A stretch of DNA of 64,000 bases from Erinaceus europaeus (taxonomy: Eukaryota > Chordata > Mammalia > Eulipotyphla > Erinaceidae). The translations under genes and the position numbers were made by a program. Shown here in pieces: positions 20,767 through 33,827 of this stretch (position 1 is the first letter of the stretch; each line of letters begins with the position of its first letter). Below the pieces are notes generated by a model. It did no database searches. It was not told the origin of the DNA and saw only the letters and a program-made list of their open reading frames with translations. Location: NCBI RefSeq assembly GCF_950295315.1, contig NW_026647180.1, positions 868,001 to 932,000 on the forward strand, given 5' to 3'.

Positions 20767-21413
20767 ACTTCCGGGTGCCCTGATCACCAGCTCGAGCGCT
20801 TTTGACATTTCACCTGTGACAGCTGCCCACACCCCCCCTCCGCGTCCTTGACGTGACCCAGCTCACAGGCTCACCTGCTCACCCCACCCACACCCACACG
20901 CCCCACCACATTCCCTGGATCAGCTCCTCTACCCTATTCAGCCAAACTGCCCAGTTGGCAATGTATCTGTGCAGGCTTGACTGTCTTTATCATTCAAGGT
21001 TATATCTCCTTTTGTACTTAGCTTGTTTGATTGTGGATGGATAGTTGGATGGATGGATGGATGGATGGATGGATGGATGGATGGATGGATGGAAGAATGG
21101 ATGGATGGATGGAAGGATCGAGTGATGCACGGGTTGATCGATTGGTTTTGTAGAGGCAGAGAGCCATCTAGGGGTACTTGAGACCTCTGGCATAAGAGCC
21201 CTAGTCTTCTGTCGAATGTAAAACATTAACACCTCAATAAATAAATGAATAAATGTATTAAATAAACTGGGTTAAAAAAAAACGCGGTGTCTTTTTTAAG
21301 GATCATAATAAGGAAAGCATTGTTCTGAGCCGCCCCTTGAAATATTGGGATATTTCATTTTGCCTTCTTCTTCTTCTTCTTGTTCTTCTTCTTCTTCATC
21401 TTCTTTTTTTTTT

Positions 21414-21628
21414 CTTTGCTTTCTATTATCTTGATTTATTTTTTGGAATGGACAGTCAGGAATTGAGAGACAAGGGAGGGATAGAGATTTTGAGAACCAG
21501 AGAGATACCTGCAGCACATCTGCACCACTTGTAAAGATTTCCCACTGCAGGTCGGAACCAGGGTCTTGAACCGAGGTCCTCCAACAGTTTAACATGAGTG
21601 CTTAACCAGGTGAGGCACCACCTGCTAA
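21414..21628 (-). mobile_element. SINE type II, unit 6
   Basis: CTT tract short and broken by TGTTCT. Confidence 0.8.
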
Positions 21629-21799
21629 GCTTAATGTGACATTTTTTTTAGCAATGAAAAGAAATTCTCTTGGCTAGGTAAGAAATAAATAAAATATTTA
21701 AATAAGTAAATAAAAGTGCTTTTACGTTTACACAGTGGAAACACACACTGGGACATATTCTTGTATATTACTTGTATTATTTATTTATTTATTTATTTA

Positions 21800-22816
21800 T
21801 TGCCACAAGGGGTACTTGCCATAGCGCAGTGCCAGTACCACTAATCCACTGCTCCCATGTTCCATTTTTTCCCCTTTCGCTGCCCTTGTGGCTTGAATAT
21901 TGTGGTTATTAATAATATTATTATTGTTGTTGTGATAGTTACTGTCCTTGCGGAGAACAGAGAAAAATGGAAAGAGGAGGTTAAAGAGAGATGGGGGAGA
22001 GAAAGATAGGCCCCCTGAAGATCTGCTTCACTATATAAATAAAGCACATTTTCATTTGACTCGATAGAAACACAGAGACACGTATACATGTAGAATACCT
22101 GCATTTTTTATTTATGTATTATTTATCTATTGACTGATTGATTGCCTCCAGGGTTATTGTCAGGGCTAGGGGCCTGCACCACGAACCCACTGCTCCTGCA
22201 GACCATGTTTTCCCCTTTGGCTGCCCTTGTTGCCTGAACTTTGTTGTGGTTATTATTATCGTTGTTGTTGCTGTTACTGTCCTTGCATAGGACAGAGAGA
22301 AAGGGAGAGAGGAGTGGAAACACGGAAGGGTGAGAGAAAGGTAGACCCCTGCAGGTCTGCTTCACTAGATAAACAAAAAGCATGTACATTTATTTACAAA
22401 GTGGGTACACCGACACATGTACACATGTATATTACCTGTATATTTTCTCTCTGAGTTTATATATATAATGTATGTATTTATTTATTGCATCCAGGGTCAC
22501 TGCCAGTGCTCGATACATATACCTGGAATCCACTGCTGCTGCAGACCATTTATTCTCCTTTTGCTGCCCTTGTTGCTTGATCATTGTTGTGCTTCTTCTT
22601 ATTGTTGTTGTTGTTACTGTCCTTACATAGGATAGAGAGAAAGGGATAGGGGAGGGGAAAGTCAGAGGGAGAAGTGACAGATAGAGCCCCTGAAGATCTG
22701 CTTCACCCCCTGTAAAGCTACTCCCCTGCAGGTGGAGGTCTGGGGGCCATACCGCAGATCCTTCTGCCTGTCCCCTCGTTTCCTCCACCACCTCTTAACC
22801 CTCTGACATTCCGCCC
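21800..22816 (-). mobile_element. SINE type I triplet, unit 6
   Basis: As unit 5. Confidence 0.78.
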
Positions 22817-23950
22817 AACCTCCCTGGATTTCCTTTTGACAGCAATATGACCTGTCTATTTTTTGAATCCTCAATATCCTGAGGATCAGTCTTGGAAATA
22901 GTCTCATGAGAAGCCACAGGGGGATCTCTGGAATCAGAGAGCGCCTGGAACAGCAGCTGGGGCTCTAGAGCCAGGGCATGGTCCATCTACCCATCCACCC
23001 TCCATGGAGTCCACCTGCCTGCATCTTGGTCCTGCTCCCTCCCAAAAAGATTTTTTTCCCTTGTTTCACTGAGAAACAGGCATCACATAGGAGAGTCAGG
23101 CAGTGGGAAACAAAAAGCCTTTTTTTTTTTTTTTTTACCCTACTGATGGACCAGCTTCTGGGAAGTACAGGTTTTGAACCTGAAAACGCTGTCTGCCTCT
23201 GCCTGTCTCTGAGTCCACTGGAGGAGCCACTGCCCCAGGCAGACCTTGTGCTCAGAGTGGGGTGTTTTCGCCAGTCCTAGGCTTGCACAGCGCACTTGGG
23301 ATTGGGTTGCCTGAGATCCAAATGTTACATTGTAGATTGTTTGCAGTTCCGGCTCCCCAGAACATTGGACAGACCCAACTGCTCTGGGGATACCCAGAGA
23401 AAAAGACTCTTCCCATCCTTAGTGCAAATGGAGTGGAGGGGGAGGGGAGAGATGTGCATGTGTAGGATACTCATGCCCAGGTGTGTGTGAGGGGCCCTGA
23501 CAGGGGTTAGAAGGGGGTTGAGGGGCAGAAGGAGACTGTTTGGGGGGCAGGCTGCAGGCAGGGGAGCCCCTGAATAGGTGCAGGGCTGTGTGTGCCTGTG
23601 GTGGCAGGGCGTTAGGGCAGGTCCCCCTGCAGGATGGTGAAGATGGCAGCTGGGCTGTCCCAGGGCCCCCAGGGCTGGAGGGCAGCAGCAGGCTGGCAGG
23701 AAAGGAGGCAAACAGTAGATGACAGTTGGGGAGCTGGGGGACAGGGGGCAAGGGGAAAAGGGGGCATCCTTGCGGAGAAGGGGGAGGGGGCTGGACTGGA
23801 GAGTGGGTGGAGCTGGAGGCAGGCAGGTCCCAAGAATCAGGAACTGACAGGGCCAGATACCTGCACCCACCCACTGGATAGCAGCTGCAGCAGCCAGAGC
23901 AGCAGCCCTGGCTTGCCTAGGCCAAGGGCCCTGAGTGAGTCCCTCTGAGG

Positions 23951-24677
23951 ATGAGGAAGGGTAGGGGGAGGGGTAGAGGCAGGGGGAGGAGGGCCGCTGT
24001 CAGCAGCCAACGGGTCTACAGGGGCCTCCACTATGGAGGCCTGTGTCCAGGTGGCTGCCCGCCAGATCCGGGGCAGCTCAGGGCTCCCAGGGCCCTGGGG
24101 GGTGTCTGTGGGTTGGGGGCTGTCAGTCAGTCAGTCTGTCTGTGTGTCAGTGCACTTGCTTGGACAGGGGCCTGGCGGCCCGTGGACCCCAGCCCTGGGC
24201 TGTCAGATGCCGGCCCCGCCCCCGGACACGCCCCCACCGTGCCCCTTGCCTCAGAGCCCTGCCCACCTGTGCTGGCTTTTGCCTGGGGCTCTGGCTCTGG
24301 TGGCTGGCCACCACCCCTAGATCAAGTTCAGGGTGGGTGTCATGGCTGCTGCCACCACCACTGCCTCCCTAGGGGTCAACTGGGTGGGCGGGGTCCTCGT
24401 GGCCTAGCAACCTCTCGAGCCCTCTGTGATGTCCCCCCCCAGGATTCTGTGCGCATGCGCACTGGCACTGGGCAGCCCAACTGTCCTGCCACTATGTCAG
24501 GCGGCAGCAACTAGACCCCTGGACCCCGGCACAGAGGGACGGAAGAACGGGAGGACAGCGCTGACCGACGACGGACCTCGGGGCTGGCAGCCAAGAGAGC
24601 AAAGGAGGAGGTGCGCCCAGGAGCCAGGGAGCCCGGGCTACAGCTACGTACATGCCTGCCTGCCTTGCTGGATGCAG
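23951..24677 (+). promoter_or_regulatory. GC-rich island, unit 6
   Basis: Three private changes (AGCAGCCAACGGG, GCCCGTGGACC, CTACGTACATG); NRF1 palindrome intact. Confidence 0.5.
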
Positions 24678-24710
24678 GTATGCTAGCTCTGTCCAGGTGG
24701 GTTTCTCAGT

Positions 24711-24887
24711 TCCTCTCCTGTCCTCTCCTGTTCTCTCCTGTCCTCTCCTGTCCTCTCCTGTCCTCTCCTCTCCTGTCCTCTCCTCTCCTGTCCTCTCCTG
24801 TCCTCTCCTCTCCTCTCCTGTCCTCTCCTCTCCTCTCCTGTCCTCTCCTCTCCTCTCCTGTCCGCTCCTCTCCTCTCTTCTCTCCTC
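24711..24887. repeat. Pentamer satellite, unit 6 (177 bp)
   Basis: One pentamer shorter than unit 5; the loss is near the 3' end. Confidence 0.95.
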
Positions 24888-25535
24888 ACTTCCGGGTGCC
24901 CTGATCACCAGCTCGAGCGCTTTTGACATTTCACCTGTGACAGCTGCCCACACCCCCCCTCCGCGTCCTTGACGTGACCCAGCTCACAGGCTCACCTGCT
25001 CACCCCACCCACACCCACACGCCCCACCACATTCCCTGGATCAGCTCCTCTGCCCTATTCAGCCAAACTGCCCAGTTGGCAATGTATCTGTGCAGGCTTG
25101 ACTGTCTTTATCATTCAAGGTTATATCTCCTTTTGTACTTAGCTTGGTTGATTGTGGATGGATAGTTGGATGGATGGATGGATGGATGGATGGATGGATG
25201 GATGGATGGATGGATGGAAGAATGGATGGATGGATGGAAGGATCGAGTGATGCACGGGCTGATCGATTGGTTTTGTAGAGGCAGAGAGCCATCTAGGGGT
25301 ACTTGAGACCTCTGGCATAAGAGCCCTAGTCTTCTGTCGAATGTAAAACATTAACACCTCAATAAATAAATGAATAAATGTATTAAATAAACTGGGTTAA
25401 AAAAAACGCGGTGTCTTTTTTAAGGATCATAATAAGGAAAGCATTGTTCTGAGCAGCCCCTTGAAATATTGGGATATTTCATTTTGCCTTCTTCTTCTTC
25501 TTCTTCTTCTTCTTCTTCATCTTCTTTTTTTTTTT

Positions 25536-25750
25536 CTTTGCTTTCTATTATCTTGATTTATTTTTTGGAATGGACAGTCAGGAATTGAGAGACAAGGGAG
25601 GGATAGAGATTTTGAGAACCAGAGAGATACCTGCAGCACATCTGCACCACTTGTAAAGATTTCCCACTGCAGGTCGGAACCAGGGTCTTGAACCGAGGTC
25701 CTCCAACAGTTTAACATGAGTGCTTAACCAGGTGAGGCACCACCTGCTAA
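25536..25750 (-). mobile_element. SINE type II, unit 7
   Basis: The following spacer has TTTTACCAATG, as in units 1 and 11; other units have TTTTAGCAATG. Confidence 0.8.
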
Positions 25751-25895
25751 GCTTAATGTGACATTTTTTTTACCAATGAAAAGAAATTCTCTTGGCTAGG
25801 TAAGAAATAAATAAAATATAAATAAGTAAATAAAAGTGCTTTTACGTTTACACAGTGGAAACACACACTGGGACATATTCTTGTATATTACTTGT

Positions 25896-25931
<36 letters not shown>

Positions 25932-26960
25932 TTGCCACAAGGGGTACTTGCCATAGCGCAGTGCCAGTACCACTAATCCACTGCTCCCATGTTCCATTTT
26001 TTCCCCTTTCGCTGCCCTTGTGGCTTGAATATTGTGGTTATTAATAATATTATTATTGTTGTTGTGATAGTTACTGTCCTTGCGGAGAACAGAGAAAAAT
26101 GGAAAGAGGAGGTTAAAGAGAGATGGGGGAGAGAAAGATAGGCCCCCTGAAGATCTGCTTCACTATATAAATAAAGCACATTTTCATTTGACTCGATAGA
26201 AACACAGAGACACGTATACATGTAGAATACCTGCATTTTTTATTTATGTATTATTTATCTATTGATTGATTGATTGACTGATTGATTGCCTCCAGGGTTA
26301 TTGTCAGGGCTAGGGGCCTGCACCACGAACCCACTGCTCCTGCAGACCATGTTTTCCCCTTTGGCTGCCCTTGTTGCCTGAACTTTGTTGTGGTTATTAT
26401 TATCGTTGTTGTTGCTGTTACTGTCCTTGCATAGGACAGAGAGAAAGGGAGAGAGGAGTGGAAACACGGAAGGGTGAGAGAAAGGTAGACCCCTGCAGGT
26501 CTGCTTCACTAGATAAACAAAAAGCATGTACATTTATTTACAAAGTGGGTACACCGACACATGTACACATGTATATTACCTGTATATTTTCTCTCTGAGT
26601 TTATATATATAATGTATGTATTTATTTATTGCATCCAGGGTCACTGCCAGTGCTCGATACATATACCTGGAATCCACTGCTGCTGCAGACCATTTATTCT
26701 CCTTTTGCTGCCCTTGTTGCTTGATCATTGTTGTGCTTCTTCTTATTGTTGTTGTTGTTACTGTCCTTACATAGGATAGAGAGAAAGGGATAGGGGAGGG
26801 GAAAGTCAGAGGGAGAAGTGACAGATAGAGCCCCTGAAGATCTGCTTCACCCCCTGTAAAGCTACTCCCCTGCAGGTGGAGGTCTGGGGGCCATACCGCA
26901 GATCCTTCTGCCTGTCCCCTCGTTTCCTCCACCACCTCTTAACCCTCTGACATTCCGCCC
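25932..26960 (-). mobile_element. SINE type I triplet, unit 7
   Basis: Preceded by a long ATTT tract; the long ATTG run before body B is back, so the block is 12 bases longer than in units 2-6. Confidence 0.78.
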
Positions 26961-27263
26961 AACCTCCCTGGATTTCCTTTTGACAGCAATATGACCTGTC
27001 TATTTTTTGAATCCTCAATATCCTGAGGATCAGTCTTGGAAATAGTCTCATGAGAAGCCACAGGGGGATCTCTGGAATCAGAGAGCGCCTGGAACAGCAG
27101 CTGGGGCTCTAGAGCCAGGGCATGGTCCATCTACCCATCCACCCTCCATGGAGTCCACCTGCCTGCATCTTGGTCCTGCTCCCTCCCAAAAAGATTTTTT
27201 TCCCTTGTTTCACTGAGAAACAGGCATCACATAGGAGAGTCAGGCAGTGGGAAACAAAAAGCC

Positions 27264-27295
<32 letters not shown>

Positions 27296-28104
27296 ACTGA
27301 TGGACCAGCTTCTGGGAAGTACAGGTTTTGAACCTGAAAACGCTCTCTGCCTCTGCCTGTCTCTGAGTCCACTGGAGGAGCCACTGCCCCAGGCAGACCT
27401 TGTGCTCAGAGTGGGGTGTTTTCGCCAGTCCTAGGCTTGCACAGCGCACTTGGGATTGGGTTGCCTGAGATCCAAATGTTACATTGTAGATTGTTTGCAG
27501 TTCCGGCTCCCCAGGACATTGGACAGACCCAACTGCTCTGGGGATACCCAGAGAAAAAGACTCTTCCCATCCTTAGTGCAAATGGAGTGGAGGGGGAGGG
27601 GAGAGATGTGCATGTGTGGGATACTCATGCCCAGGTGTGTGTGAGGGGCCCTGACAGGGGTTAGAAGGGGGTTGAGGGGCAGAAGGAGACTGTTTGGGGG
27701 GCAGGCTGCAGGCAGGGTAGCCCCTGAATAGGTGCAGGGCTGTGTGTGCCTGTGGTGGCAGGGCGTTAGGGCAGGTCCCCCTGCAGGATGGTGAAGATGG
27801 CAGCTGGGCTGTCCCAGGGCCCCCAGGGCTGGAGGGCAGCAGCAGGCTGGCAGGAAAGGAGGCAAACAGTAGATGACAGTTGGGGAGGTGGGGGACAGGG
27901 GGCAAGGGGAAAAGGGGGCATCCTTGCGGAGAAGGGGGAGGGGGCTGGACTGGAGAGTGGGTGGAGCTGGAGGCAGGCAGGTCCCAAGAATCAGGAACTG
28001 ACAGGGCCAGATACCTGCACCCACCCACTGGATAGCAGCTGCAGCAGCCAGAGCAGCAGCCCTGGCTTGCCTAGGCCAAGGGCCCTGAGTGAGTCCCTCT
28101 GAGG

Positions 28105-28832
28105 ATGAGGAAGGGTAGGGGGAGGGGTAGAGGCAGGGGGAGGAGGGCTGCTGTCAGCAGGCAACGGGTCTACAGGGGCCTCCACTATGGAGGCCTGTGT
28201 CCAGGTGGCTGCCCGCCAGATCCGGGGCAGCTCAGGGCTCCCAGGGCCCTGGGGGGTGTCTGTGGGTTGGGGGCTGTCAGTCAGTCAGTCTGTCTGTGTG
28301 TCAGTGCACTTGCTTGGACAGGGGCCTGGCGGCCCTTGGACCCCAGCCCTGGGCTGTCAGATGCCGGCCCCGCCCCCGGACACGCCCCCACCGTGCCCCT
28401 TGCCTCAGAGCCCTGCCCACCTGTGCTGGCTTTTGCCTGGGGCTCTGGCTCTGGTGGCTGGCCACCACCCCTCAGATCAAGTTCAGGGTGGGTGTCATGG
28501 CTGCTGCCACCACCACTGCCTCCCTAGGGGTCAACTGGGTGGGCGGGGTCCTCGTGGCCTAGCAACCTCTCGAGCCCTCTGTGATGTCCCCCCCCAGGAT
28601 TCTGTGCGCATGTGCACTGGCACTGGGCAGCCCAACTGTCCTGCCACTATGTCAGGCAGCAGCAACTAGACCCCTGGACCCCGGCACAGAGGGACGGAAG
28701 AACGGGAGGACAGCGCTGACCGACGACGGACCTCGGGGCTGGCAGCCAAGAGAGCAAAGGAGGAGGTGCGCCCAGGAGCCAGGGAGCCCGGGCTACAGCT
28801 ACCTACATGCCTGCCTGCCTTGCTGGATGCAG
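28105..28832 (+). promoter_or_regulatory. GC-rich island with decayed NRF1 site, unit 7
   Basis: The NRF1 site reads TGCGCATGTGCA (28605-28616), a C-to-T change at a CpG. GGGCTGCTGTC and GGCAGCAGCAAC are further CpG-losing changes shared with unit 8. Confidence 0.45.
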
Positions 28833-28865
28833 GTATGCTAGCTCTGTCCAGGTGGGTTTCTCAGT

Positions 28866-29032
28866 TCCTCTCCTGTCCTCTCCTGTTCTCTCCTGTCCTC
28901 TCCTGTCCTCTCCTGTCCTCTCCTCTCCTGTCCTCTCCTCTCCTGTCCTCTCCTCTCCTCTCCTGTCCTCTCCTCTCCTCTCCTGTCCTCTCCTCTCCTC
29001 TCCTGTCCGCTCCTCTCCTCTCTTCTCTCCTC
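28866..29032. repeat. Pentamer satellite, unit 7 (167 bp)
   Basis: Joint shortest array, same length and variant order as unit 8. Confidence 0.95.
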
Positions 29033-29689
29033 ACTTCCGGGTGCCCTGATCACCAGCTCGAGCGCTTTTGACATTTCACCTGTGACAGCTTCCCACACCC
29101 CCCTCCGCGTCCTTGACGTGACCCAGCTCACAGGCTCACCTGCTCACCCCACCCACACCCACACGCCCCACCACATTCCCTGGATCAGCTCCTCTGCCCT
29201 ATTCAGCCAAACTGCCCAGTTGGCAATGTATCTGTGCAGGCTTGACTGTCTTTATCATTCAAGGTTATATCTCCTTTTGTACTTAGCTTGGTTGATTGTG
29301 GATGGATAGTTGGATGGATGGATGGATGGATGGATGGATGGATGGATGGATGGATGGATGGATGGATGGAAGAATGGATGGATGGATGGAAGGATCAAGT
29401 GATGCACGGGCTGATCGATTGGTTTTGTAGAGGCAGAGAGCCATCTAGGGGTACTTGAGACCTCTGGCATAAGAGCCCTAGTCTTCTGTCGAATGTAAAA
29501 CATTAACACCTCAATAAATAAATGAATAAATGTATTAAATAAACTGGGTTAAAAAAAACGCGGTGTCTTTTTTAAGGATCATAATAAGGAAAGCATTGTT
29601 CTGAGCAGCCCCTTGAAATATTGGGATATTTCATTTTGCCTTCTTCTTCTTCTTCTTCTTCTTCTTCTTCATCATCTTCTTTTTTTTTT

Positions 29690-29904
29690 CTTTGCTTTCT
29701 ATTATCTTGATTTATTTTTTGGAATGGACAGTCAGGAATTGAGAGACAAGGGAGGGATAGAGATTTTGAGAACCAGAGAGATACCTGCAGCACATCTGCA
29801 CCACTTGTAAAGATTTCCCACTGCAGGTCGGAACCAGGGTCTTGAACCGAGGTCCTCCAACAGTTTAACATGAGTGCTTAACCAGGTGAGGCACCACCTG
29901 CTAA
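29690..29904 (-). mobile_element. SINE type II, unit 8
   Basis: The tail has CATCATCTTC where most units have CATCTTC; shared with unit 9 only. Confidence 0.8.
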
Positions 29905-30073
29905 GCTTAATGTGACATTTTTTTTAGCAATGAAAAGAAATTCTCTTGGCTAGGTAAGAAATAAATAAAATATAAATAAGTAAATAAAAGTGCTTTTACG
30001 TTTACACAGTGGAAACACACACTGGGACATATTCTTGTATATTACTTGTATTATTTATTTATTTATTTATTTA

Positions 30074-31102
30074 TTGCCACAAGGGGTACTTGCCATAGCG
30101 CAGTGCCAGTACCACTAATCCACTGCTCCCATGTTCCATTTTTTCCCCTTTCGCTGCCCTTGTGGCTTGAATATTGTGGTTATTAATAATATTATTATTG
30201 TTGTTGTGATAGTTACTGTCCTTGCGGAGAACAGAGAAAAATGGAAAGAGGAGGTTAAAGAGAGATGGGGGAGAGAAAGATAGGCCCCCTGAAGATCTGC
30301 TTCACTATATAAATAAAGCACATTTTCATTTGACTCGATAGAAACACAGAGACACGTATACATGTAGAATACCTGCATTTTTTATTTATGTATTATTTAT
30401 CTATTGATTGATTGATTGACTGATTGATTGCCTCCAGGGTTATTGTCAGGGCTAGGGGCCTGCACCACGAACCCACTGCTCCTGCAGACCATGTTTTCCC
30501 CTTTGGCTGCCCTTGTTGCCTGAACTTTGTTGTGGTTATTATTATCGTTGTTGTTGCTGTTACTGTCCTTGCATAGGACAGAGAGAAAGGGAGAGAGGAG
30601 TGGAAACACGGAAGGGTGAGAGAAAGGTAGACCCCTGCAGGTCTGCTTCACTAGATAAACAAAAAGCATGTACATTTATTTACAAAGTGGGTACACCGAC
30701 ACATGTACACATGTATATTACCTGTATATTTTCTCTCTGAGTTTATATATATAATGTATGTATTTATTTATTGCATCCAGGGTCACTGCCAGTGCTCGAT
30801 ACATATACCTGGAATCCACTGCTGCTGCAGACCATTTATTCTCCTTTTGCTGCCCTTGTTGCTTGATCATTGTTGTGCTTCTTCTTATTGTTGTTGTTGT
30901 TACTGTCCTTACATAGGATAGAGAGAAAGGGATAGGGGAGGGGAAAGTCAGAGGGAGAAGTGACAGATAGAGCCCCTGAAGATCTGCTTCACCCCCTGTA
31001 AAGCTACTCCCCTGCAGGTGGAGGTCTGGGGGCCATACCGCAGATCCTTCTGCCTGTCCCCTCGTTTCCTCCACCACCTCTTAACCCTCTGACATTCCGC
31101 CC
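30074..31102 (-). mobile_element. SINE type I triplet, unit 8
   Basis: Last unit with GCTTGATCATTG and CATGTACACATG before the change to the right-hand type. Confidence 0.78.
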
Positions 31103-31405
31103 AACCTCCCTGGATTTCCTTTTGACAGCAATATGACCTGTCTATTTTTTGAATCCTCAATATCCTGAGGATCAGTCTTGGAAATAGTCTCATGAGAAGC
31201 CACAGGGGGATCTCTGGAATCAGAGAGCGCCTGGAACAGCAGCTGGGGCTCTAGAGCCAGGGCATGGTCCATCTACCCATCCACCCTCCATGGAGTCCAC
31301 CTGCCTGCATCTTGGTCCTGCTCCCTCCCAAAAAGATTTTTTTCCCTTGTTTCACTGAGAAACAGGCATCACATAGGAGAGTCAGGCAGTGGGAAACAAA
31401 AAGCC

Positions 31406-31437
<32 letters not shown>

Positions 31438-32246
31438 ACTGATGGACCAGCTTCTGGGAAGTACAGGTTTTGAACCTGAAAACGCTCTCTGCCTCTGCCT
31501 GTCTCTGAGTCCACTGGAGGAGCCACTGCCCCAGGCAGACCTTGTGCTCAGAGTGGGGTGTTTTCGCCAGTCCTAGGCTTGCACAGCGCACTTGGGATTG
31601 GGTTGCCTGAGATCCAAATGTTACATTGTAGATTGTTTGCAGTTCCGGCTCCCCAGGACATTGGACAGACCCAACTGCTCTGGGGATACCCAGAGAAAAA
31701 GACTCTTCCCATCCTTAGTGCAAATGGAGTGGAGGGGGAGGGGAGAGATGTGCATGTGTGGGATACTCATGCCCAGGTGTGTGTGAGGGGCCCTGACAGG
31801 GGTTAGAAGGGGGTTGAGGGGCAGAAGGAGACTGTTTGGGGGGCAGGCTGCAGGCAGGGTAGCCCCTGAATAGGTGCAGGGCTGTGTGTGCCTGTGGTGG
31901 CAGGGCGTTAGGGCAGGTCCCCCTGCAGGATGGTGAAGATGGCAGCTGGGCTGTCCCAGGGCCCCCAGGGCTGGAGGGCAGCAGCAGGCTGGCAGGAAAG
32001 GAGGCAAACAGTAGATGACAGTTGGGGAGGTGGGGGACAGGGGGCAAGGGGAAAAGGGGGCATCCTTGCGGAGAAGGGGGAGGGGGCTGGACTGGAGAGT
32101 GGGTGGAGCTGGAGGCAGGCAGGTCCCAAGAATCAGGAACTGACAGGGCCAGATACCTGCACCCACCCACTGGATAGCAGCTGCAGCAGCCAGAGCAGCA
32201 GCCCTGGCTTGCCTAGGCCAAGGGCCCTGAGTGAGTCCCTCTGAGG

Positions 32247-32974
32247 ATGAGGAAGGGTAGGGGGAGGGGTAGAGGCAGGGGGAGGAGGGCTGCTGTCAGC
32301 AGGCAACGGGTCTACAGGGGCCTCCACTATGGAGGCCTGTGTCCAGGTGGCTGCCCGCCAGATCCGGGGCAGCTCAGGGCTCCCAGGGCCCTGGGGGGTG
32401 TCTGTGGGTTGGGGGCTGTCAGTCAGTCAGTCTGTCTGTGTGTCAGTGCACTTGCTTGGACAGGGGCCTGGCGGCCCTTGGACCCCAGCCCTGGGCTGTC
32501 AGATGCCGGCCCCGCCCCCGGACACGCCCCCACCGTGCCCCTTGCCTCAGAGCCCTGCCCACCTGTGCTGGCTTTTGCCTGGGGCTCTGGCTCTGGTGGC
32601 TGGCCACCACCCCTCAGATCAAGTTCAGGGTGGGTGTCATGGCTGCTGCCACCACCACTGCCTCCCTAGGGGTCAACTGGGTGGGCGGGGTCCTCGTGGC
32701 CTAGCAACCTCTCGAGCCCTCTGTGATGTCCCCCCCCAGGATTCTGTGCGCATGTGCACTGGCACTGGGCAGCCCAACTGTCCTGCCACTATGTCAGGCA
32801 GCAGCAACTAGACCCCTGGACCCCGGCACAGAGGGACGGAAGAACGGGAGGACAGCGCTGACCGACGACGGACCTCGGGGCTGGCAGCCAAGAGAGCAAA
32901 GGAGGAGGTGCGCCCAGGAGCCAGGGAGCCCGGGCTACAGCTACCTACATGCCTGCCTGCCTTGCTGGATGCAG
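32247..32974 (+). promoter_or_regulatory. GC-rich island with decayed NRF1 site, unit 8
   Basis: Same changes as unit 7; the NRF1 remnant TGCGCATGTGCA is at 32747-32758. Confidence 0.45.
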
Positions 32975-33007
32975 GTATGCTAGCTCTGTCCAGGTGGGTT
33001 TCTCAGT

Positions 33008-33174
33008 TCCTCTCCTGTCCTCTCCTGTTCTCTCCTGTCCTCTCCTGTCCTCTCCTGTCCTCTCCTCTCCTGTCCTCTCCTCTCCTGTCCTCTCCTCTCC
33101 TCTCCTGTCCTCTCCTCTCCTCTCCTGTCCTCTCCTCTCCTCTCCTGTCCGCTCCTCTCCTCTCTTCTCTCCTC
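33008..33174. repeat. Pentamer satellite, unit 8 (167 bp)
   Basis: Identical in length and order to unit 7. Confidence 0.95.
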
Positions 33175-33827
33175 ACTTCCGGGTGCCCTGATCACCAGCT
33201 CGAGCGCTTTTGACATTTCACCTGTGACAGCTTCCCACACCCCCCTCCGCGTCCTTGACGTGACCCAGCTCACAGGCTCACCTGCTCACCCCACCCACAC
33301 CCACACGCCCCACCACATTCCCTGGATCAGCTCCTCTGCCCTATTCAGCCAAACTGCCCAGTTGGCAATGTATCTGTGCAGGCTTGACTGTCTTTATCAT
33401 TCAAGGTTATATCTCCTTTTGTACTTAGCTTGGTTGATTGTGGATGGATAGTTGGATGGATGGATGGATGGATGGATGGATGGATGGATGGATGGATGGA
33501 TGGATGGAAGAATGGATGGATGGATGGAAGGATCAAGTGATGCACGGGCTGATCGATTGGTTTTGTAGAGGCAGAGAGCCATCTAGGGGTACTTGAGACC
33601 TCTGGCATAAGAGCCCTAGTCTTCTGTCGAATGTAAAACATTAACACCTCAATAAATAAATGAATAAATGTATTAAATAAACTGGGTTAAAAAAAACGCG
33701 GTGTCTTTTTTAAGGATCATAATAAGGAAAGCATTGTTCTGAGCAGCCCCTTGAAATATTGGGATATTTCATTTTGCCTTCTTCTTCTTCTTCTTCTTCT
33801 TCTTCTTCATCATCTTCTTTTTTTTTT

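Larger units (their letters stand above)
16720..20852. repeat. Macrosatellite unit 5 (4133 bp)
   Basis: Unit 2-6 subfamily. It shares with unit 6 the insertion AAATATTTAAATAAG (near 17556), CCAGAACATTGG (near 19232) and GTGTAGGATAC (near 19334), so units 5 and 6 are nearest relatives over the middle of the unit. Confidence 0.97.
20853..24973. repeat. Macrosatellite unit 6 (4121 bp, shortest)
   Basis: Last member of the unit 2-6 subfamily. The (CTT)n tract is interrupted by TGTTCT (near 21380), and the poly-T tract is the shortest seen (17 T at 23120-23136). Private changes in the GC-rich island include AGCAGCCAACGGG (near 24003), GCCCGTGGACC (near 24178) and CTACGTACATG (near 24645). Confidence 0.97.
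24974..29117. repeat. Macrosatellite unit 7 (4144 bp)
   Basis: Here the unit 2-6 markers disappear: CTCTGCCCTA, GCTTGGTTG, GAGCAGCCCC, the long ATTGATT run and CCCCTCAGATC are all back. From about 27,700 on it shares private variants with unit 8 (GGGTAGCCCC, GGGGAGGTGG, GGGCTGCTGTC, GCATGTGCAC, GGCAGCAGCAAC, AGCTTCCCACACC). Confidence 0.97.
29118..33259. repeat. Macrosatellite unit 8 (4142 bp), recent copy of its neighbour
   Basis: Nearly indistinguishable from the adjoining sequence 4142 bases away in either direction. Its start has GATCAAGTGATG (near 29392), as unit 9 does (near 33530). Its second half has every variant listed for the second half of unit 7. It still has GCTTGATCATTG (near 30861), which unit 9 lacks. 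Confidence 0.97.
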
